NCBI GenBank assembly: GCA_017644045.1
Contig: JAEPMI010000010.1
Coordinates: 398,251 to 462,250 of the forward strand
Source of the DNA: Deltaproteobacteria bacterium
GTDB lineage: Bacteria > Myxococcota_A > Polyangia > Polyangiales > Houyiibacteriaceae
Reading direction: 5' to 3'
Length of the DNA: 64,000 bases
The position numbers and the translations under genes are program-made. The notes beneath the pieces were generated by a model. That model was not told where the DNA came from, did not search any database, and saw only the letters and a list, made by a program, of their open reading frames with translations. Positions within the stretch are counted from its first letter, which is position 1. Each line of letters begins with the position of its first letter. Shown here piece after piece: positions 16,876 to 26,174 of the stretch.

Positions 16876-18432
16876 ATGGAGCGGAGGCGCTGCGTTGGTG
16901 GAGCTGGATGGGGTTGGGTCGCGCTCTGGCTCGGCCTCGTCGCATGCGGTGACGGGTCGGGCGCCCGACCGGACGCGGGGATCGTGGACGCCGCACCGAC
17001 CGACCAGGGCTCGGGCGACATGGCGGACACCGGCCCGCGTGGGTTGCGCGACTGGGTGGCCGATGGAGAGCCCGTGCTGGACGTCACGACCCGGCCGGAT
17101 TGGGCGACCCTCATCGTCCGCGCAGACCCGGACGGACGAGCCGCGGTGGTCCTCGAGAGCCGCCGGGACGATGCCTTCGGCCATCGGCGTCGCATCCGCG
17201 CGATCCCCGGAGGCTGGACGGTCGAGGAAGCGGACGGGGAAGTCTTCCATGACGTGGTCGTCCATCCCTCGGGCGCCGTCAGCCTCGCCATCGAGGCGCC
17301 GGTCGACCGAGGGGGCTACCTCCTGTCCCGCTGGGACGCGACGGGCACCCCGCTCGCCCGAGAGCAGCTGGCCGCCGAGCAGCTGCCAGCGTCCGACTGG
17401 GACGTGGGCCTACCGACGCCCCCCTGGCGCCATCGGGCGCGCCCGCTCGGCGCGTTGGAGCAAGGCTGGGTTCGGCTCGCCGCCGATGGCGAAGGGCTCG
17501 TGGTGGTCCACCAGTCGCTCATCGATGGCGACCGCACCGACCTGGTCTCTGGGGTGACCCGGCTCACCTGGGCCGAAGGTGGCTGGTCCGAGGTTTGGAC
17601 GCGGTTGGTCGACGGCGCCCACCACATCGAGCCTCCGCTCTGGAACTACGACGACTTCCGGTTCATCGACGTCCTGGTTCGCCCCATTCTCGCGCTCGAC
17701 CCGATGGACGGAACCGTGGTGGTCGGTCGCACCTGGACACGAAACCGCTGTCGCGCGGCCCTTCGGGTCTTTGCCGAGTTCGACGCACGACGCTGCTTCG
17801 AAGAGGCCACCGCCGACATCGAGTCGAGGGTCCTGCCCTTCTTCTTCACCGTCTACTCGAGCGCCGGGGAACGGCTGGGATCCCACGTCTTCGTCCCGCA
17901 GGACGGCTACTACTACGGCGTCCACGACATGGTGGCCCGCTCCGGTGCGATCGCCCTGGCTGGCGTGGTCGCGGAGACCGACGCCGACGGGCCTCGCCTC
18001 TATCCGTCCCGACCCGGCGCGAGCCCGGACATGGTCGCCTTCGACGGGCTGCTCGCGATCGTCGAGCGCGATGGGGAAGTGCGTGTCGAACACCACGTGG
18101 ACCGCGGCCGCGGCGACCTCTTCCTGGCGGTGCGCTGGTTCGACGAAGGCATCGTGGCCGCGGGAGCCACCGACTGGGACCGCTGGCCGGGGGGCATGAG
18201 CGTCTCGCGCGGAGCGGACCCCTGGCTCGCGCATCTCGATCCGGACGGCGACCTCGTCACTCGCGCGATCGCCCGGCCCTGGACCAGCCGGCACGCCCTG
18301 GCCTACGACCTGGCCCTCCTCGCCGACCGCTTGGTCGTCGTGGGGGCCGACGATGCTCCGATGACCCACTCGGGCGATGGCGGACGGCTGGCCGCGATGA
18401 CCTTCGGCAACCTGACGCTCACCCTCCGCTGA
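16876..18432 (+). CDS. predicted lipoprotein of unknown function
   Basis: A 518-residue protein not assigned to a family. The ATG at 16876 has AGAAGGG eight bases upstream. The signal peptide ends WLGLVACGDGSG, a lipobox. After an Asp/Ala/Thr-rich linker the protein reads as repeated beta-strand units (YLLSRWDATGTPL, GLVVVHQSLIDGD, FLAVRWFDEGIVAAGA, RLVVVGADDAP), which may be a beta-propeller; this is by eye. The internal pattern resembles the second halves of the MopE-type lipoproteins at 45-50 kb but without their Cys motifs. It is convergent with mutS2, with 12 bases and a small hairpin between them. Confidence 0.6.
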   Translation: MERRRCVGGAGWGWVALWLGLVACGDGSGARPDAGIVDAAPTDQGSGDMADTGPRGLRDWVADGEPVLDVTTRPDWATLIVRADPDGRAAVVLESRRDDAFGHRRRIRAIPGGWTVEEADGEVFHDVVVHPSGAVSLAIEAPVDRGGYLLSRWDATGTPLAREQLAAEQLPASDWDVGLPTPPWRHRARPLGALEQGWVRLAADGEGLVVVHQSLIDGDRTDLVSGVTRLTWAEGGWSEVWTRLVDGAHHIEPPLWNYDDFRFIDVLVRPILALDPMDGTVVVGRTWTRNRCRAALRVFAEFDARRCFEEATADIESRVLPFFFTVYSSAGERLGSHVFVPQDGYYYGVHDMVARSGAIALAGVVAETDADGPRLYPSRPGASPDMVAFDGLLAIVERDGEVRVEHHVDRGRGDLFLAVRWFDEGIVAAGATDWDRWPGGMSVSRGADPWLAHLDPDGDLVTRAIARPWTSRHALAYDLALLADRLVVVGADDAPMTHSGDGGRLAAMTFGNLTLTLR

Positions 18433-18449
18433 GGAGGCGAGCCCTCAGC
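18428..18449. terminator. short hairpin between convergent genes
   Basis: GCTGAGG and CCTCAGC pair around an eight-base loop, overlapping both stop codons (18430-18432 on plus, 18445-18447 on minus). It could serve both genes. It has no T-tract and is only seven base pairs. Confidence 0.35.
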
Positions 18450-20805
18450 GCAGCTCGACCACGGTGAGCCGGTCGCCGCCCTCTTCGCGTGTTCCCTTGC
18501 GGAAGCTCGCGACGTAGCTCTGGTCCCGCTCGAGGCGCTCGCGGATGGCGTCGCGGAGGGCGCCGGTCCCGACGCCGTGGACGATGTAGGCGGCGGGCTC
18601 GTCCGCGCCGTACATCCGGTCGAGAAAGCTCTCGGTCATGGCGAGCGCGTCGTCGACCCGCATGCCGCGAATGTCGAGGGTGTTGTCACTGGTCTGGACC
18701 GCGCGCTGTGGCTCCGGCTCGGGCGCCGGCGGCTTGCGACCGGTCGGCGCCTTCGGGGCGTCGGCGGCGCGAAGCTTCGAGAGCTCGGCCCAGAGCTTGA
18801 GCGCGCCGGCGGCGAGTCGGACCTTCGTCTCGTCCTTCTCTTCCTTCACCTCGAGCACCTCGGCCTCGGCGCGCATGTGCGGCACGTAGACCCGGTCGCC
18901 GACGTTCACCTCGCTGAGGCTCGCGCGGCCCTCGTCGTCGATCACGAGCTTCGCCTTCGGCGCGCCCTTCTCGACTTCCTGTGCCTCCTCGAGCAGCCCG
19001 CGCGCCTCGGCGATCTTGTCGGCCTCTGCCTGCGCGCGCAGCTCGGTTCGCGCGGTCTTGAGCGCCTTGCGGGTCGAGCGGATCTCGCGACGCAGCTCGC
19101 GGGCCTCGTCGTCGAGGACCTTCTGCTTCTCTTCCTTCAGCTTCTCGCGCTGCGCCTCGAGCGAGGCCTCGCCCTTCGCGATCGCCGCCTCGCGGGAGGC
19201 GAGCTCCTGCACGCGCTTGGCGAGCGCGTCGCGCTCCGCCTCCAGCGCGGCGAGCAGCTGCTCGAAGGCGTGGCCGCGATCGGGCAGCCGATGCTCCGCG
19301 TCGGCGATGACGGCGTCCGGGATCCCGAAGCGGCGCGCCACGGCGAGCGCGCTCGACGCGCCGGGGATGCCCGCGTGCAGCTCGAAGGTCGGCTGCATCG
19401 CGGACACGTCGAAGCCCACCGCCACGTTGCGCAGCCGTTCGTCCGTCGCGGCCATCGCCTTCACCGGCGCGTAGTGGGTGGTCGTGGCGACGGCCGCACC
19501 TCGATCGAGCAGCGCCGCGAGCACGGCCCCCGCGAGCGCCGCGCCCTCGACCGGATCGGTGCCGCCCGCGAGCTCGTCGAGCAGCACGAGCGCGCGCGGT
19601 CCCGCTCCGTCCAACACGCGCTTCAGGTTCGTCACGTGCGCGGAGAAGGTCGAGAGGTTCTGGGTCAGCGACTGCTCGTCGCCGACGTCGGTCAGGATCG
19701 GCTCGAAGAAGCCGCACGCGCTCCCCGGATCGGCGGGGAAAGGAATGCCCGCGCGAGTCGCGAGCGCCGCGACACCGAGCGCCTTGAGCGCCACCGTCTT
19801 GCCGCCCGCGTTCGGGCCGCTGAGCACCATGCCCGCGCCCCCCTCGAGGTGCAGGTCGCCGGGCACCACGTCGACTCCGTCGAGCAAGAGCACCGGGTGC
19901 CGCGCCGCGGCCAGGTCCGCGCGGGGCTCGTCGGGGACCGTGACGATCACCCCATGGGTGTCGACGCCGAGCCGGGCCATCGCTTGCCGGAGGTCAGCGT
20001 GGTCGAGCGCCGCGACGGCGGCGCGCAAGGACGCCAGCCGCTCGCGGACGAGCTCGGTGAGCTCGACGAGGATGCGCTGCTCTTCGGCCTGGAGCTCGGC
20101 CTGCGCCATCTTGAGGCGGTTGCCCTGCCCCACCAGCGCGCGCGGCTCGACGAAGACCGTGGCTCCGCTCGCGCTGGTGCCGTGCACGATGCCTTCGAGC
20201 TTCTCGTGCGCATCACGGCGCACCGGCACCACGTAGCGGCCTTCGCGGACCGTGTGGAACCCGTCCTGCAGGATGTCCGAGTGCTCGTGGAGCATCGTCT
20301 CGAGCCGGCGCACGATGCGTGCCCGCAGGTTGGCGGTCTCCGTGCGCAGCCGACGCAGCTCCGCAGACGCGTGGTCCGCCAGCGTTCCGTCGCTCTCGAT
20401 GGCGGCGGCGAGCTCGTCGTGGAGCACGTCGAGGCTCGGGTCGATCGCGCACGCCGCGTGTAGCGCGGGCATCGACTCCTTCCGGCGCCCGAGAAAGAGG
20501 CGCAGCGAACGCGCGGCCCCGAGCACCTTCATCACGTCGCGAAGTGTCGGCGCCGTCAGGGCGCCACCACGCGACACGCGGTCGAGCTCCAGACCGAGCT
20601 CGCGGTGTCCGTCGAGTGGCACCGTCTCGTCGTCGGCGAGCAGCGCCATCACCTCACCGGTCTCGGCGAGCGCCGTGCGCGCGCCCTCGGCGCTCGACGC
20701 GAGCGGTACCACGAGCCGCTGTGCGAGCGGCCCACGACAGCGCGACGCGACCGCCTCGACGAGGCGGCCCCACTGCAGGTCGTGGAAGGTCTTCTCGGGG
20801 ATCAC
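18445..20805 (-). CDS. mutS2: MutS2 family ATPase with C-terminal Smr domain
   Basis: A MutS paralogue that binds branched nucleic acids or collided ribosomes rather than mismatches. The 786-residue protein lacks the MutS mismatch domain. It has the core/clamp helices, Walker A GPNAGGKT (330-337), FFEPILTDVGDEQSLTQNLS, LVLLDELAGGTDP (Walker B) and TTTHYAPVK. A long coiled coil runs over about 520-620. The final ~80 residues are an Smr domain: LDIRGMRVDDAL, YIVHGVGTGALRDAI and VASFRKGTREEGG (the family nuclease loop). The start is a GTG whose G is the last base of the upstream kinase stop (TAGTG), so the two genes are translationally coupled. Confidence 0.93.
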   Translation of the reverse strand: MIPEKTFHDLQWGRLVEAVASRCRGPLAQRLVVPLASSAEGARTALAETGEVMALLADDETVPLDGHRELGLELDRVSRGGALTAPTLRDVMKVLGAARSLRLFLGRRKESMPALHAACAIDPSLDVLHDELAAAIESDGTLADHASAELRRLRTETANLRARIVRRLETMLHEHSDILQDGFHTVREGRYVVPVRRDAHEKLEGIVHGTSASGATVFVEPRALVGQGNRLKMAQAELQAEEQRILVELTELVRERLASLRAAVAALDHADLRQAMARLGVDTHGVIVTVPDEPRADLAAARHPVLLLDGVDVVPGDLHLEGGAGMVLSGPNAGGKTVALKALGVAALATRAGIPFPADPGSACGFFEPILTDVGDEQSLTQNLSTFSAHVTNLKRVLDGAGPRALVLLDELAGGTDPVEGAALAGAVLAALLDRGAAVATTTHYAPVKAMAATDERLRNVAVGFDVSAMQPTFELHAGIPGASSALAVARRFGIPDAVIADAEHRLPDRGHAFEQLLAALEAERDALAKRVQELASREAAIAKGEASLEAQREKLKEEKQKVLDDEARELRREIRSTRKALKTARTELRAQAEADKIAEARGLLEEAQEVEKGAPKAKLVIDDEGRASLSEVNVGDRVYVPHMRAEAEVLEVKEEKDETKVRLAAGALKLWAELSKLRAADAPKAPTGRKPPAPEPEPQRAVQTSDNTLDIRGMRVDDALAMTESFLDRMYGADEPAAYIVHGVGTGALRDAIRERLERDQSYVASFRKGTREEGGDRLTVVELR

Positions 20806-22442
20806 TACTGGAAGATGGACGGGATCTTCAGATCCCCCGAGCGCATCGTCGTCGTCATCGTGCCCGTCGTGGTGGTCATCCCACCGCCGCGTCGGCCACG
20901 AGTGCGCTGAGGCACCAGCGCGATCTGTACCGTCGTCGCCTCGCTCGGCTCGAGCTCGAGAGAGCCCGTCGAACGCCCGAGGCGCGCATTGAAAATCAAC
21001 GGCTCACCGACCGGCGCGTCGATGGTGCACGGAGTCGAGTCGCAGGCGAGCTCGGGGTGACCGTCGACGGTCACTTCGGCGCCTTCGCCCGGGCGAGTCT
21101 CGATGGTGACCGGCACGTGCGTCGGCGGCTCCGCGCCGACCTCCGGCCCTTCTTCGGGCTCGCCGCTCTCGTCCGTCTCGTCCCCCTCGCCGTCCGGCTC
21201 GGTCGGCGGGGAGTCGATCGGTTCGGGCGTCTCCGGTTCCACTTGGGCGACCGTGCTCGCCTCGCCCTTCTGGGTGAACCACCACGCGGCGCCGGCGCCA
21301 CCCACGACGAGCAACGCCACGAGCGCCGCGATCAGCCCGCCGCGTCCGCCCTTGGCGGCCGGCAGCTCGTCGGTCGCGCTGGTGGGGTCGACCATGCGGA
21401 GCGGTCGCGGGCGTGCCTTCACCGGCTCGCCGTAGCCATGGAGCGTGGCCTGGGTGAGTCGGCCCTGACCGGCCTCGACCAGCGCGTCCTCCAGATCCTT
21501 CATGGTCTGGTAGCGAGCGGCCGGGTCCTTCGCGAGCGCGCGAGAGATCACCAGCTCGAGCTCCGAGGAGATCTTCACCTGCGGGTTCACCTCCCGCAGC
21601 GTGGGCGGCTCCTCGAACATGTGCTGGGTGAGAATGCCCATGAACGAGTCGCCCACGAATGGGACCCGACCGGTGGCCAGCTCGAAGAGGATCACGCCGA
21701 GCGCGTAGACGTCGACGCGATGGTCGAGCGGCTTCCCCGCCGCCTGCTCCGGCGACATGTACTCCGGCGTGCCGAAGATCATGCCGGTCTTCGTGAGCTT
21801 CCGTCCGGGCTCACCGGGCGTCTCGATGTCGCTCATCTTCGCGATGCCGAAGTCGACGATCTTCACGAACTCCGGATCGCCACCGCGGGTCGTCAGGAAG
21901 ATGTTCTCCGGCTTCATGTCGCGGTGGACGATGCCCTTGGCGTGGGCCGCGCCGAGCGCCTTGCAGCATTGGATGACGATGTGGAGCGAACGCTCCATGG
22001 ACACCGTGCCCTCACGGGCGAGCACGTTCGCCAGGTCCTCGCCCTCGAGGAACTCCATGACGAAGTAACTCTGACCGAGCGGCGTCGTTCCGAAGTCGGA
22101 GATGTCGACGATGTTCTGGTGGCCGATGCGCGACGCGCTCTTCGCCTCCTGGCGGAAGCGCTCGACGACCTCGGGTCGCTTGCTGAAGTCCTCGCGCAGG
22201 ACCTTCATCGCGACCTGCTTCTCGATCACCGTGTGCTGCGCCTCGAAGACGAGACCCATGCCGCCTTCGCCGATCCGGCGGATGACCTCGTACTTGTCGA
22301 AGCTCTGACCGACCAGCGGGTCGTCGTTCTCGCTCGGCGGCTGCCCCATCTGGGACGGGGTGACCAAGCGCGCCGCGTCGACGGGACAGAAGACCTCGCC
22401 ACCGCCGTACTCGGTCTTGCAAACCGGGCAAACCTTCTTCAT
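20805..22442 (-). CDS. Ser/Thr protein kinase with N-terminal zinc-ribbon and PEGA-like tail
   Basis: A 545-residue kinase. It begins with a zinc-ribbon-like motif [18 protein letters not shown] (three Cys and an Asp). The kinase domain is complete: [11 protein letters not shown], Lys in VAMKVL (80), HRDMKPEN (173-180), DFGIAK (197-202) and [11 protein letters not shown] membrane helix lies at about 345-370. A Glu/Pro/Asp-rich linker follows, then a PEGA-like segment beginning [19 protein letters not shown] and containing CDSTPC. The last residues are Thr/Met-rich. Its stop overlaps the mutS2 start by one base; divergently, mutL begins about 225 bases away. Confidence 0.9.
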   Translation of the reverse strand: MKKVCPVCKTEYGGGEVFCPVDAARLVTPSQMGQPPSENDDPLVGQSFDKYEVIRRIGEGGMGLVFEAQHTVIEKQVAMKVLREDFSKRPEVVERFRQEAKSASRIGHQNIVDISDFGTTPLGQSYFVMEFLEGEDLANVLAREGTVSMERSLHIVIQCCKALGAAHAKGIVHRDMKPENIFLTTRGGDPEFVKIVDFGIAKMSDIETPGEPGRKLTKTGMIFGTPEYMSPEQAAGKPLDHRVDVYALGVILFELATGRVPFVGDSFMGILTQHMFEEPPTLREVNPQVKISSELELVISRALAKDPAARYQTMKDLEDALVEAGQGRLTQATLHGYGEPVKARPRPLRMVDPTSATDELPAAKGGRGGLIAALVALLVVGGAGAAWWFTQKGEASTVAQVEPETPEPIDSPPTEPDGEGDETDESGEPEEGPEVGAEPPTHVPVTIETRPGEGAEVTVDGHPELACDSTPCTIDAPVGEPLIFNARLGRSTGSLELEPSEATTVQIALVPQRTRGRRGGGMTTTTGTMTTTMRSGDLKIPSIFQ

Positions 22443-22668
22443 CGGGAGTGTCCGTGCACGGTGCCGCGGTGTTGGTCCATTCGGGGGCGACCGACCTTGG
22501 GTGACGCCCGCTCCGAGCGTCGAAAAGGAAGGGGGTCGGTGCCCCAGGAAGGTAGCAGCAGCCAGCGCGACTGGTCAACGCGATGACGCAGAGCGCCGTA
22601 GGTCGTTTCCGGTGTCAATCCGGGCGCTTCCACCACTCGGTCTGACGCGACGCCCCTTGCTCGGGTCG

Positions 22669-24447
22669 ATGGGCTCCGGTACTGAGGTCGCCGTGGGCCG
22701 AGTGCAGCTCCTCGATGACGCGCTCGTCGACCAGATCGCCGCCGGCGAGGTGGTCGAGAGGCCGGCGAGCGTCGTGAAGGAGCTGGTCGAGAACGCCCTC
22801 GACGCCGGAGCCGCCACCATCCGAGTGGCCATCGACAACGGGGGAAAAGACCGGATCCAGGTCATCGACGACGGCGAGGGCATGAGCCGCGAGGACGCCA
22901 CGCTGGCGATCCGCAGGCACGCGACGAGCAAGCTCCGCCGCTTCGAGGATCTGAGCGCCCTCGGCACGCTCGGCTTCCGTGGGGAGGCCCTTCCCTCGAT
23001 CGCGAGCGTGTCCCGATTCGAGCTGACCACGCGCCGCCGCGAGGACGTCGCCGGCACCCGCGTTCGTATCGAGGGTGGGAGCGAGCCAGACATCCGCGAC
23101 GCGGGCTGCCCACCCGGGACGACGATCGACATCCGCGATCTCTTCTTCAACGTGCCCGCACGCCGGAAGTTCCTGCGGGCGCGCCAGACCGAACGACTCC
23201 ACGTGGCGGACGTGGTCGAGCGCGCCGCCATGGCTCATCCGAAGGTCCGCTTCGAGCTCCGCCACGACGGACGCACGCTCCGCGATCTGATGCCGGCCCC
23301 CAGCCGCTATGCGCGGGCTCGGGCGATCCTCGACAAGCAACCGCTCCGACCGATCGCGGGGGAGCACGAAGGGATCCGCCTCGAGGGCGGGCTCGGTCCC
23401 CCCGAAGAAGCCCGGCGCGGGATGAAGGACCTCTATCTCTTCGTGAACGGGCGACCGGTGGTCGACCGTGGGCTGGCGCGCGCGATCGCCTTCGCCCACG
23501 GCGACGCGCTCGGAAAGGGGCGCTACCCGAGCGGGGTGATCTTCGTCGAGCTCGACCCCGGCGACGTCGACGTGAACGCCCACCCGCAGAAGACCGAGAT
23601 CCGCTTCGCCGACGTCCGGCGGGTGACCGACTCGGTGACCCGAATCGTGACCGAGGCGCTCGGCACCCAGCGCTGGTCGGACGAGGACGGCACGACCATT
23701 CGAGGCAGCGCCGCTCGCGCCTCGACGCGGGCGCCCGACGATGGGCCGCTCGCGAGCGCCCTCCCCCGCGACCCATCGTTCTGGACCCAGCGCCTGAAGC
23801 CCGGACCCACCACGCCGCGAACGGAGCCGAAGCCGGTGCTACCGAGCGAGCGGCCGAAGGAGAGCGCCACCGAGCAGGCGTTCGCGGCGGCGCTCCGGGA
23901 GCGCCCGACGAGCGCGGCGATGGAGGCCCGCGAGCTCGAACCGGAACTGCAGCCGCAGACGCATCCGCAGCACGGACCCATCGGTGCGCTGAGCAACGGC
24001 CTCGTGCTCGGCGAGCTCGACGGCGCGCTCCATGTGGTCGCACCCGTCGCGCTCTGGACGGCCCACGCCAAGGTGCTGCTCGCGAGCGAGCCGATCCCGC
24101 GCCGGCGGCTGCTCTTTCCGACGCGGTTGGCGGTGGCCGATCCGAACGACGCGCTGCTCGAGCGAATGACTGGGCTCGGCTTCGACCTGCGCGTGCTCGG
24201 CGACGACGCCGTCGCCATCCACGCGGCGCCACGCTTCGCGATCCCCGAGGTGCCCGCCGACCTGCTCGCGCTCGTCGCGATCGAGCGACCGAACGAAGGC
24301 GCGAAGGCCGTGGCGGAGGCGTTCGGTGCGGCGGCCGCCGACACCGAGGCCGGCCGCGACCCGGCGCAGGTGTGGGCAGCGTTCCTCGAGCTGCCAGGCC
24401 CGTCCCGCGAGCGCGTTGGGCGCACCCTTCCCCTGGACGAGCTGTGA
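22669..24447 (+). CDS. mutL: DNA mismatch repair protein MutL
   Basis: The mismatch-repair matchmaker ATPase of the GHKL family. The N-terminal ATPase domain is textbook: DQIAAGEVVERPASVVKELV, ENALDAGA (motif I), DDGEGM (motif II), FRGEALPSI and GTTIDIRDLFFNVPARRKFL; then VNGRPV, VDVNAHPQKTEIRF. A Pro/Glu-rich linker leads to a short C-terminal dimerisation domain. There the usual DQHAxxE endonuclease motif and the downstream zinc-binding motif are not recognisable (the equivalent stretch reads VAPVALWTAHAKVL). Start choice is open: ATG at 22669, or a GTG at 22693 with GAGGT five bases ahead. Overlaps miaA by GTGA. Confidence 0.93.
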   Translation: MGSGTEVAVGRVQLLDDALVDQIAAGEVVERPASVVKELVENALDAGAATIRVAIDNGGKDRIQVIDDGEGMSREDATLAIRRHATSKLRRFEDLSALGTLGFRGEALPSIASVSRFELTTRRREDVAGTRVRIEGGSEPDIRDAGCPPGTTIDIRDLFFNVPARRKFLRARQTERLHVADVVERAAMAHPKVRFELRHDGRTLRDLMPAPSRYARARAILDKQPLRPIAGEHEGIRLEGGLGPPEEARRGMKDLYLFVNGRPVVDRGLARAIAFAHGDALGKGRYPSGVIFVELDPGDVDVNAHPQKTEIRFADVRRVTDSVTRIVTEALGTQRWSDEDGTTIRGSAARASTRAPDDGPLASALPRDPSFWTQRLKPGPTTPRTEPKPVLPSERPKESATEQAFAAALRERPTSAAMEARELEPELQPQTHPQHGPIGALSNGLVLGELDGALHVVAPVALWTAHAKVLLASEPIPRRRLLFPTRLAVADPNDALLERMTGLGFDLRVLGDDAVAIHAAPRFAIPEVPADLLALVAIERPNEGAKAVAEAFGAAAADTEAGRDPAQVWAAFLELPGPSRERVGRTLPLDEL

Positions 24448-25379
24448 CGCCCCTGATCGTGATCGCGGGACCGACCGCGAGCGGCAAGACCGGCGTCGCG
24501 CTCGAGCTGGCGCGTCGCGTCGATGGCGAGCTCGTCGGCGCCGACAGCGTGCAGGTCTACCGCGGCTTCGACATCGGCTCCGCCAAGCCCACCCCCGAGG
24601 AGCTCGGCGGCATCCCGCACCACCTGATCGACTGCCTCGATCCGGACGAGGCGGTGGACGCGATGGGCTTCGCGAGCCTGGCGGACGCAGCGATCGCGGA
24701 CATCACCGCCCGCGGCAAGGTCCCCATGGTGGTGGGTGGCACCGGCCTGTGGATCCGTGCGCTCGTCCGTGGGCTCGTCGACGTGCCGCTCCCCGACCCG
24801 GAGATCCGAGGGGCGCTCGAAGCGGAAGCCGAGGCGAAGGGTGCGCCCACGCTCCACGAGCGGCTCACGAGCATCGACCCCATCGCCGCGGAGCGCATCC
24901 ACCCCAACGACGCCCTCCGCATCGTGCGGGCGCTCGAGGTCTTCGAGCAGACCGGCCGACCGCTCGGCGAGCTCCAGCGAGAGCACGCCCTCGGCGCGCC
25001 CCGATACCCGAACCTCTTCGTCGTGCTCGACCGGGACCGCGACGATCTCGACGCCGCCATCGAGAGCCGCCTCGACACCATGCTCGAGCAGGGCTGGGTC
25101 GACGAGGTGCGCGCGCTCCTCGAGCGTTGGCCCGCCGACGCTCGGGCCTTCGGCTCCGTCGGCTACGCGCAGATCGTGAAGCACCTACGGGAAGGCACCC
25201 CGATCGACGAGACGCGGCAGCGGATCCGCAAGGTCACCCGGACCTACGCGCGACGGCAGCGCACCTGGTTCCGGTCCGAGCCGGGCATCAACTGGCGGGC
25301 CGACGCGGCCTCGGTGATCGCGCCCGAAGGCATCACGCGCGTCACGGAATGGCTCGCCGACCCGACCAAGGCCTCGTGA
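24444..25379 (+). CDS. miaA: tRNA dimethylallyltransferase
   Basis: Adds a dimethylallyl group to A37 of UNN-decoding tRNAs, the first step to ms2i6A. The 311-residue protein starts at the GTG that overlaps the mutL stop (GTGA), giving TPLIVIAGPTASGKTGVALEL with the P-loop. Conserved blocks follow: GADSVQVYRGFDIGSAKPT, PHHLIDCLDPDEAVDAMGF (DMAPP and catalytic residues), VVGGTGLWIRAL and the PNDALRIVRALEV tRNA-binding region, ending in TRTYARRQRTWFR. mutL-miaA adjacency is seen widely in bacteria and supports both calls. Confidence 0.95.
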   Translation: MTPLIVIAGPTASGKTGVALELARRVDGELVGADSVQVYRGFDIGSAKPTPEELGGIPHHLIDCLDPDEAVDAMGFASLADAAIADITARGKVPMVVGGTGLWIRALVRGLVDVPLPDPEIRGALEAEAEAKGAPTLHERLTSIDPIAAERIHPNDALRIVRALEVFEQTGRPLGELQREHALGAPRYPNLFVVLDRDRDDLDAAIESRLDTMLEQGWVDEVRALLERWPADARAFGSVGYAQIVKHLREGTPIDETRQRIRKVTRTYARRQRTWFRSEPGINWRADAASVIAPEGITRVTEWLADPTKAS

Positions 25380-25389
25380 GAGGTCTGCT

Positions 25390-26079
25390 GTGAACTTCCT
25401 GGGGCACGTCTTCGTCGCGAGCTGGCGGCGGGGAACCGGTGACGACGCCGCGCCCTATGCGTTCGGCTCCATGATCCCGGACTTCGTGGGGATGGCGCGG
25501 GCGCGCGTCTTGGAGGTCGATCACGACGCCACCGCCGAGGGCGTGGCGCTCCATCACGAGACCGACGACGTCTTCCACAACTCACCGGTCTTCACCGAAC
25601 TGATGGAAGAGACCCGGCACGAGCTGGAGTCCGCCGGGGTCCGGCGGGGCACGTCGCTCGCGGTGGGGCACGTGGGGGCCGAGCTGCTCCTCGATGGCTG
25701 GCTCCTCGCGTGCGACCGCGAGCGCGGCGGTCACGTCGGCGCGCTCTACGAGTCGGCGCTGGCCGCTGGCGAGACGCTCTGCCCTCGGATCCGCTTTCGC
25801 AGCGACGAGGGCGAAGCGCGGATGCGGGCGCTGCTCGGCCGGCTCCGAACCTACGGGCTCGAGGGCCACGAGGCGGTCGACGTGATCCTCGAGCGACTGG
25901 AGCGGGCCCTCGGCGGCCGCGAGCGACTCCGAATCCTGCCGAACGACCGAGATGCCGTCCGGGCCGCGCTGATCCGCTGCCAGGGCGCGGTCCACGAGCG
26001 GGCGCCGGAATGGATGGACTACCTGCACGAGCGCCTCGCCGATACCGACGATCGCCCCCGGAAGCGAACTCCGCTCTGA
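25390..26079 (+). CDS. DUF479 / acyl-carrier-protein phosphodiesterase-like protein
   Basis: A 229-residue cytoplasmic protein starting MNFLGHVFVAS at a GTG with GAGAGG about six bases upstream. The start plus YAFGSMIPDF and ALHHETDDVFHNSPVF resemble the AcpH/DUF479 family, which removes 4'-phosphopantetheine from acyl carrier protein (typical blocks: MNFLAHLHLA, GNLLPDF, HHRIDAFTDSHPV). The HD-type residues (HHETD, HNSP, GHVGAELLLDGWLL) suggest a metal-dependent phosphohydrolase. Similarity is moderate and by eye; it may be a diverged homologue with another substrate. It follows miaA by 10 bases and is probably in the same operon. Confidence 0.62.
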   Translation: MNFLGHVFVASWRRGTGDDAAPYAFGSMIPDFVGMARARVLEVDHDATAEGVALHHETDDVFHNSPVFTELMEETRHELESAGVRRGTSLAVGHVGAELLLDGWLLACDRERGGHVGALYESALAAGETLCPRIRFRSDEGEARMRALLGRLRTYGLEGHEAVDVILERLERALGGRERLRILPNDRDAVRAALIRCQGAVHERAPEWMDYLHERLADTDDRPRKRTPL

Positions 26080-26128
26080 AACCGAGCCGAAACACGAGTG
26101 ATCTCACACACTCACACTCGGCGTGGGA

Positions 26129-26157
26129 TTGACACTCGGCCCCTCGCGGGGAATGCT
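26129..26157 (+). promoter_or_regulatory. possible sigma-70-type promoter for the four-PEGA kinase
   Basis: A perfect -35 hexamer TTGACA (26129-26134) is followed after 17 bases by AATGCT, a weak -10. It lies 18 bases before the ribosome binding site of the kinase at 26175. Myxobacterial -10 boxes are degenerate, so only the -35 is persuasive. Confidence 0.35.
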
Positions 26158-26174
26158 CCCGCGCGAGGGATCCA

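Noticed and set aside
20319..22586. Plus-strand frame opposite the kinase and mutS2
   Set aside because: Antisense to well-supported genes with no recognisable domain.
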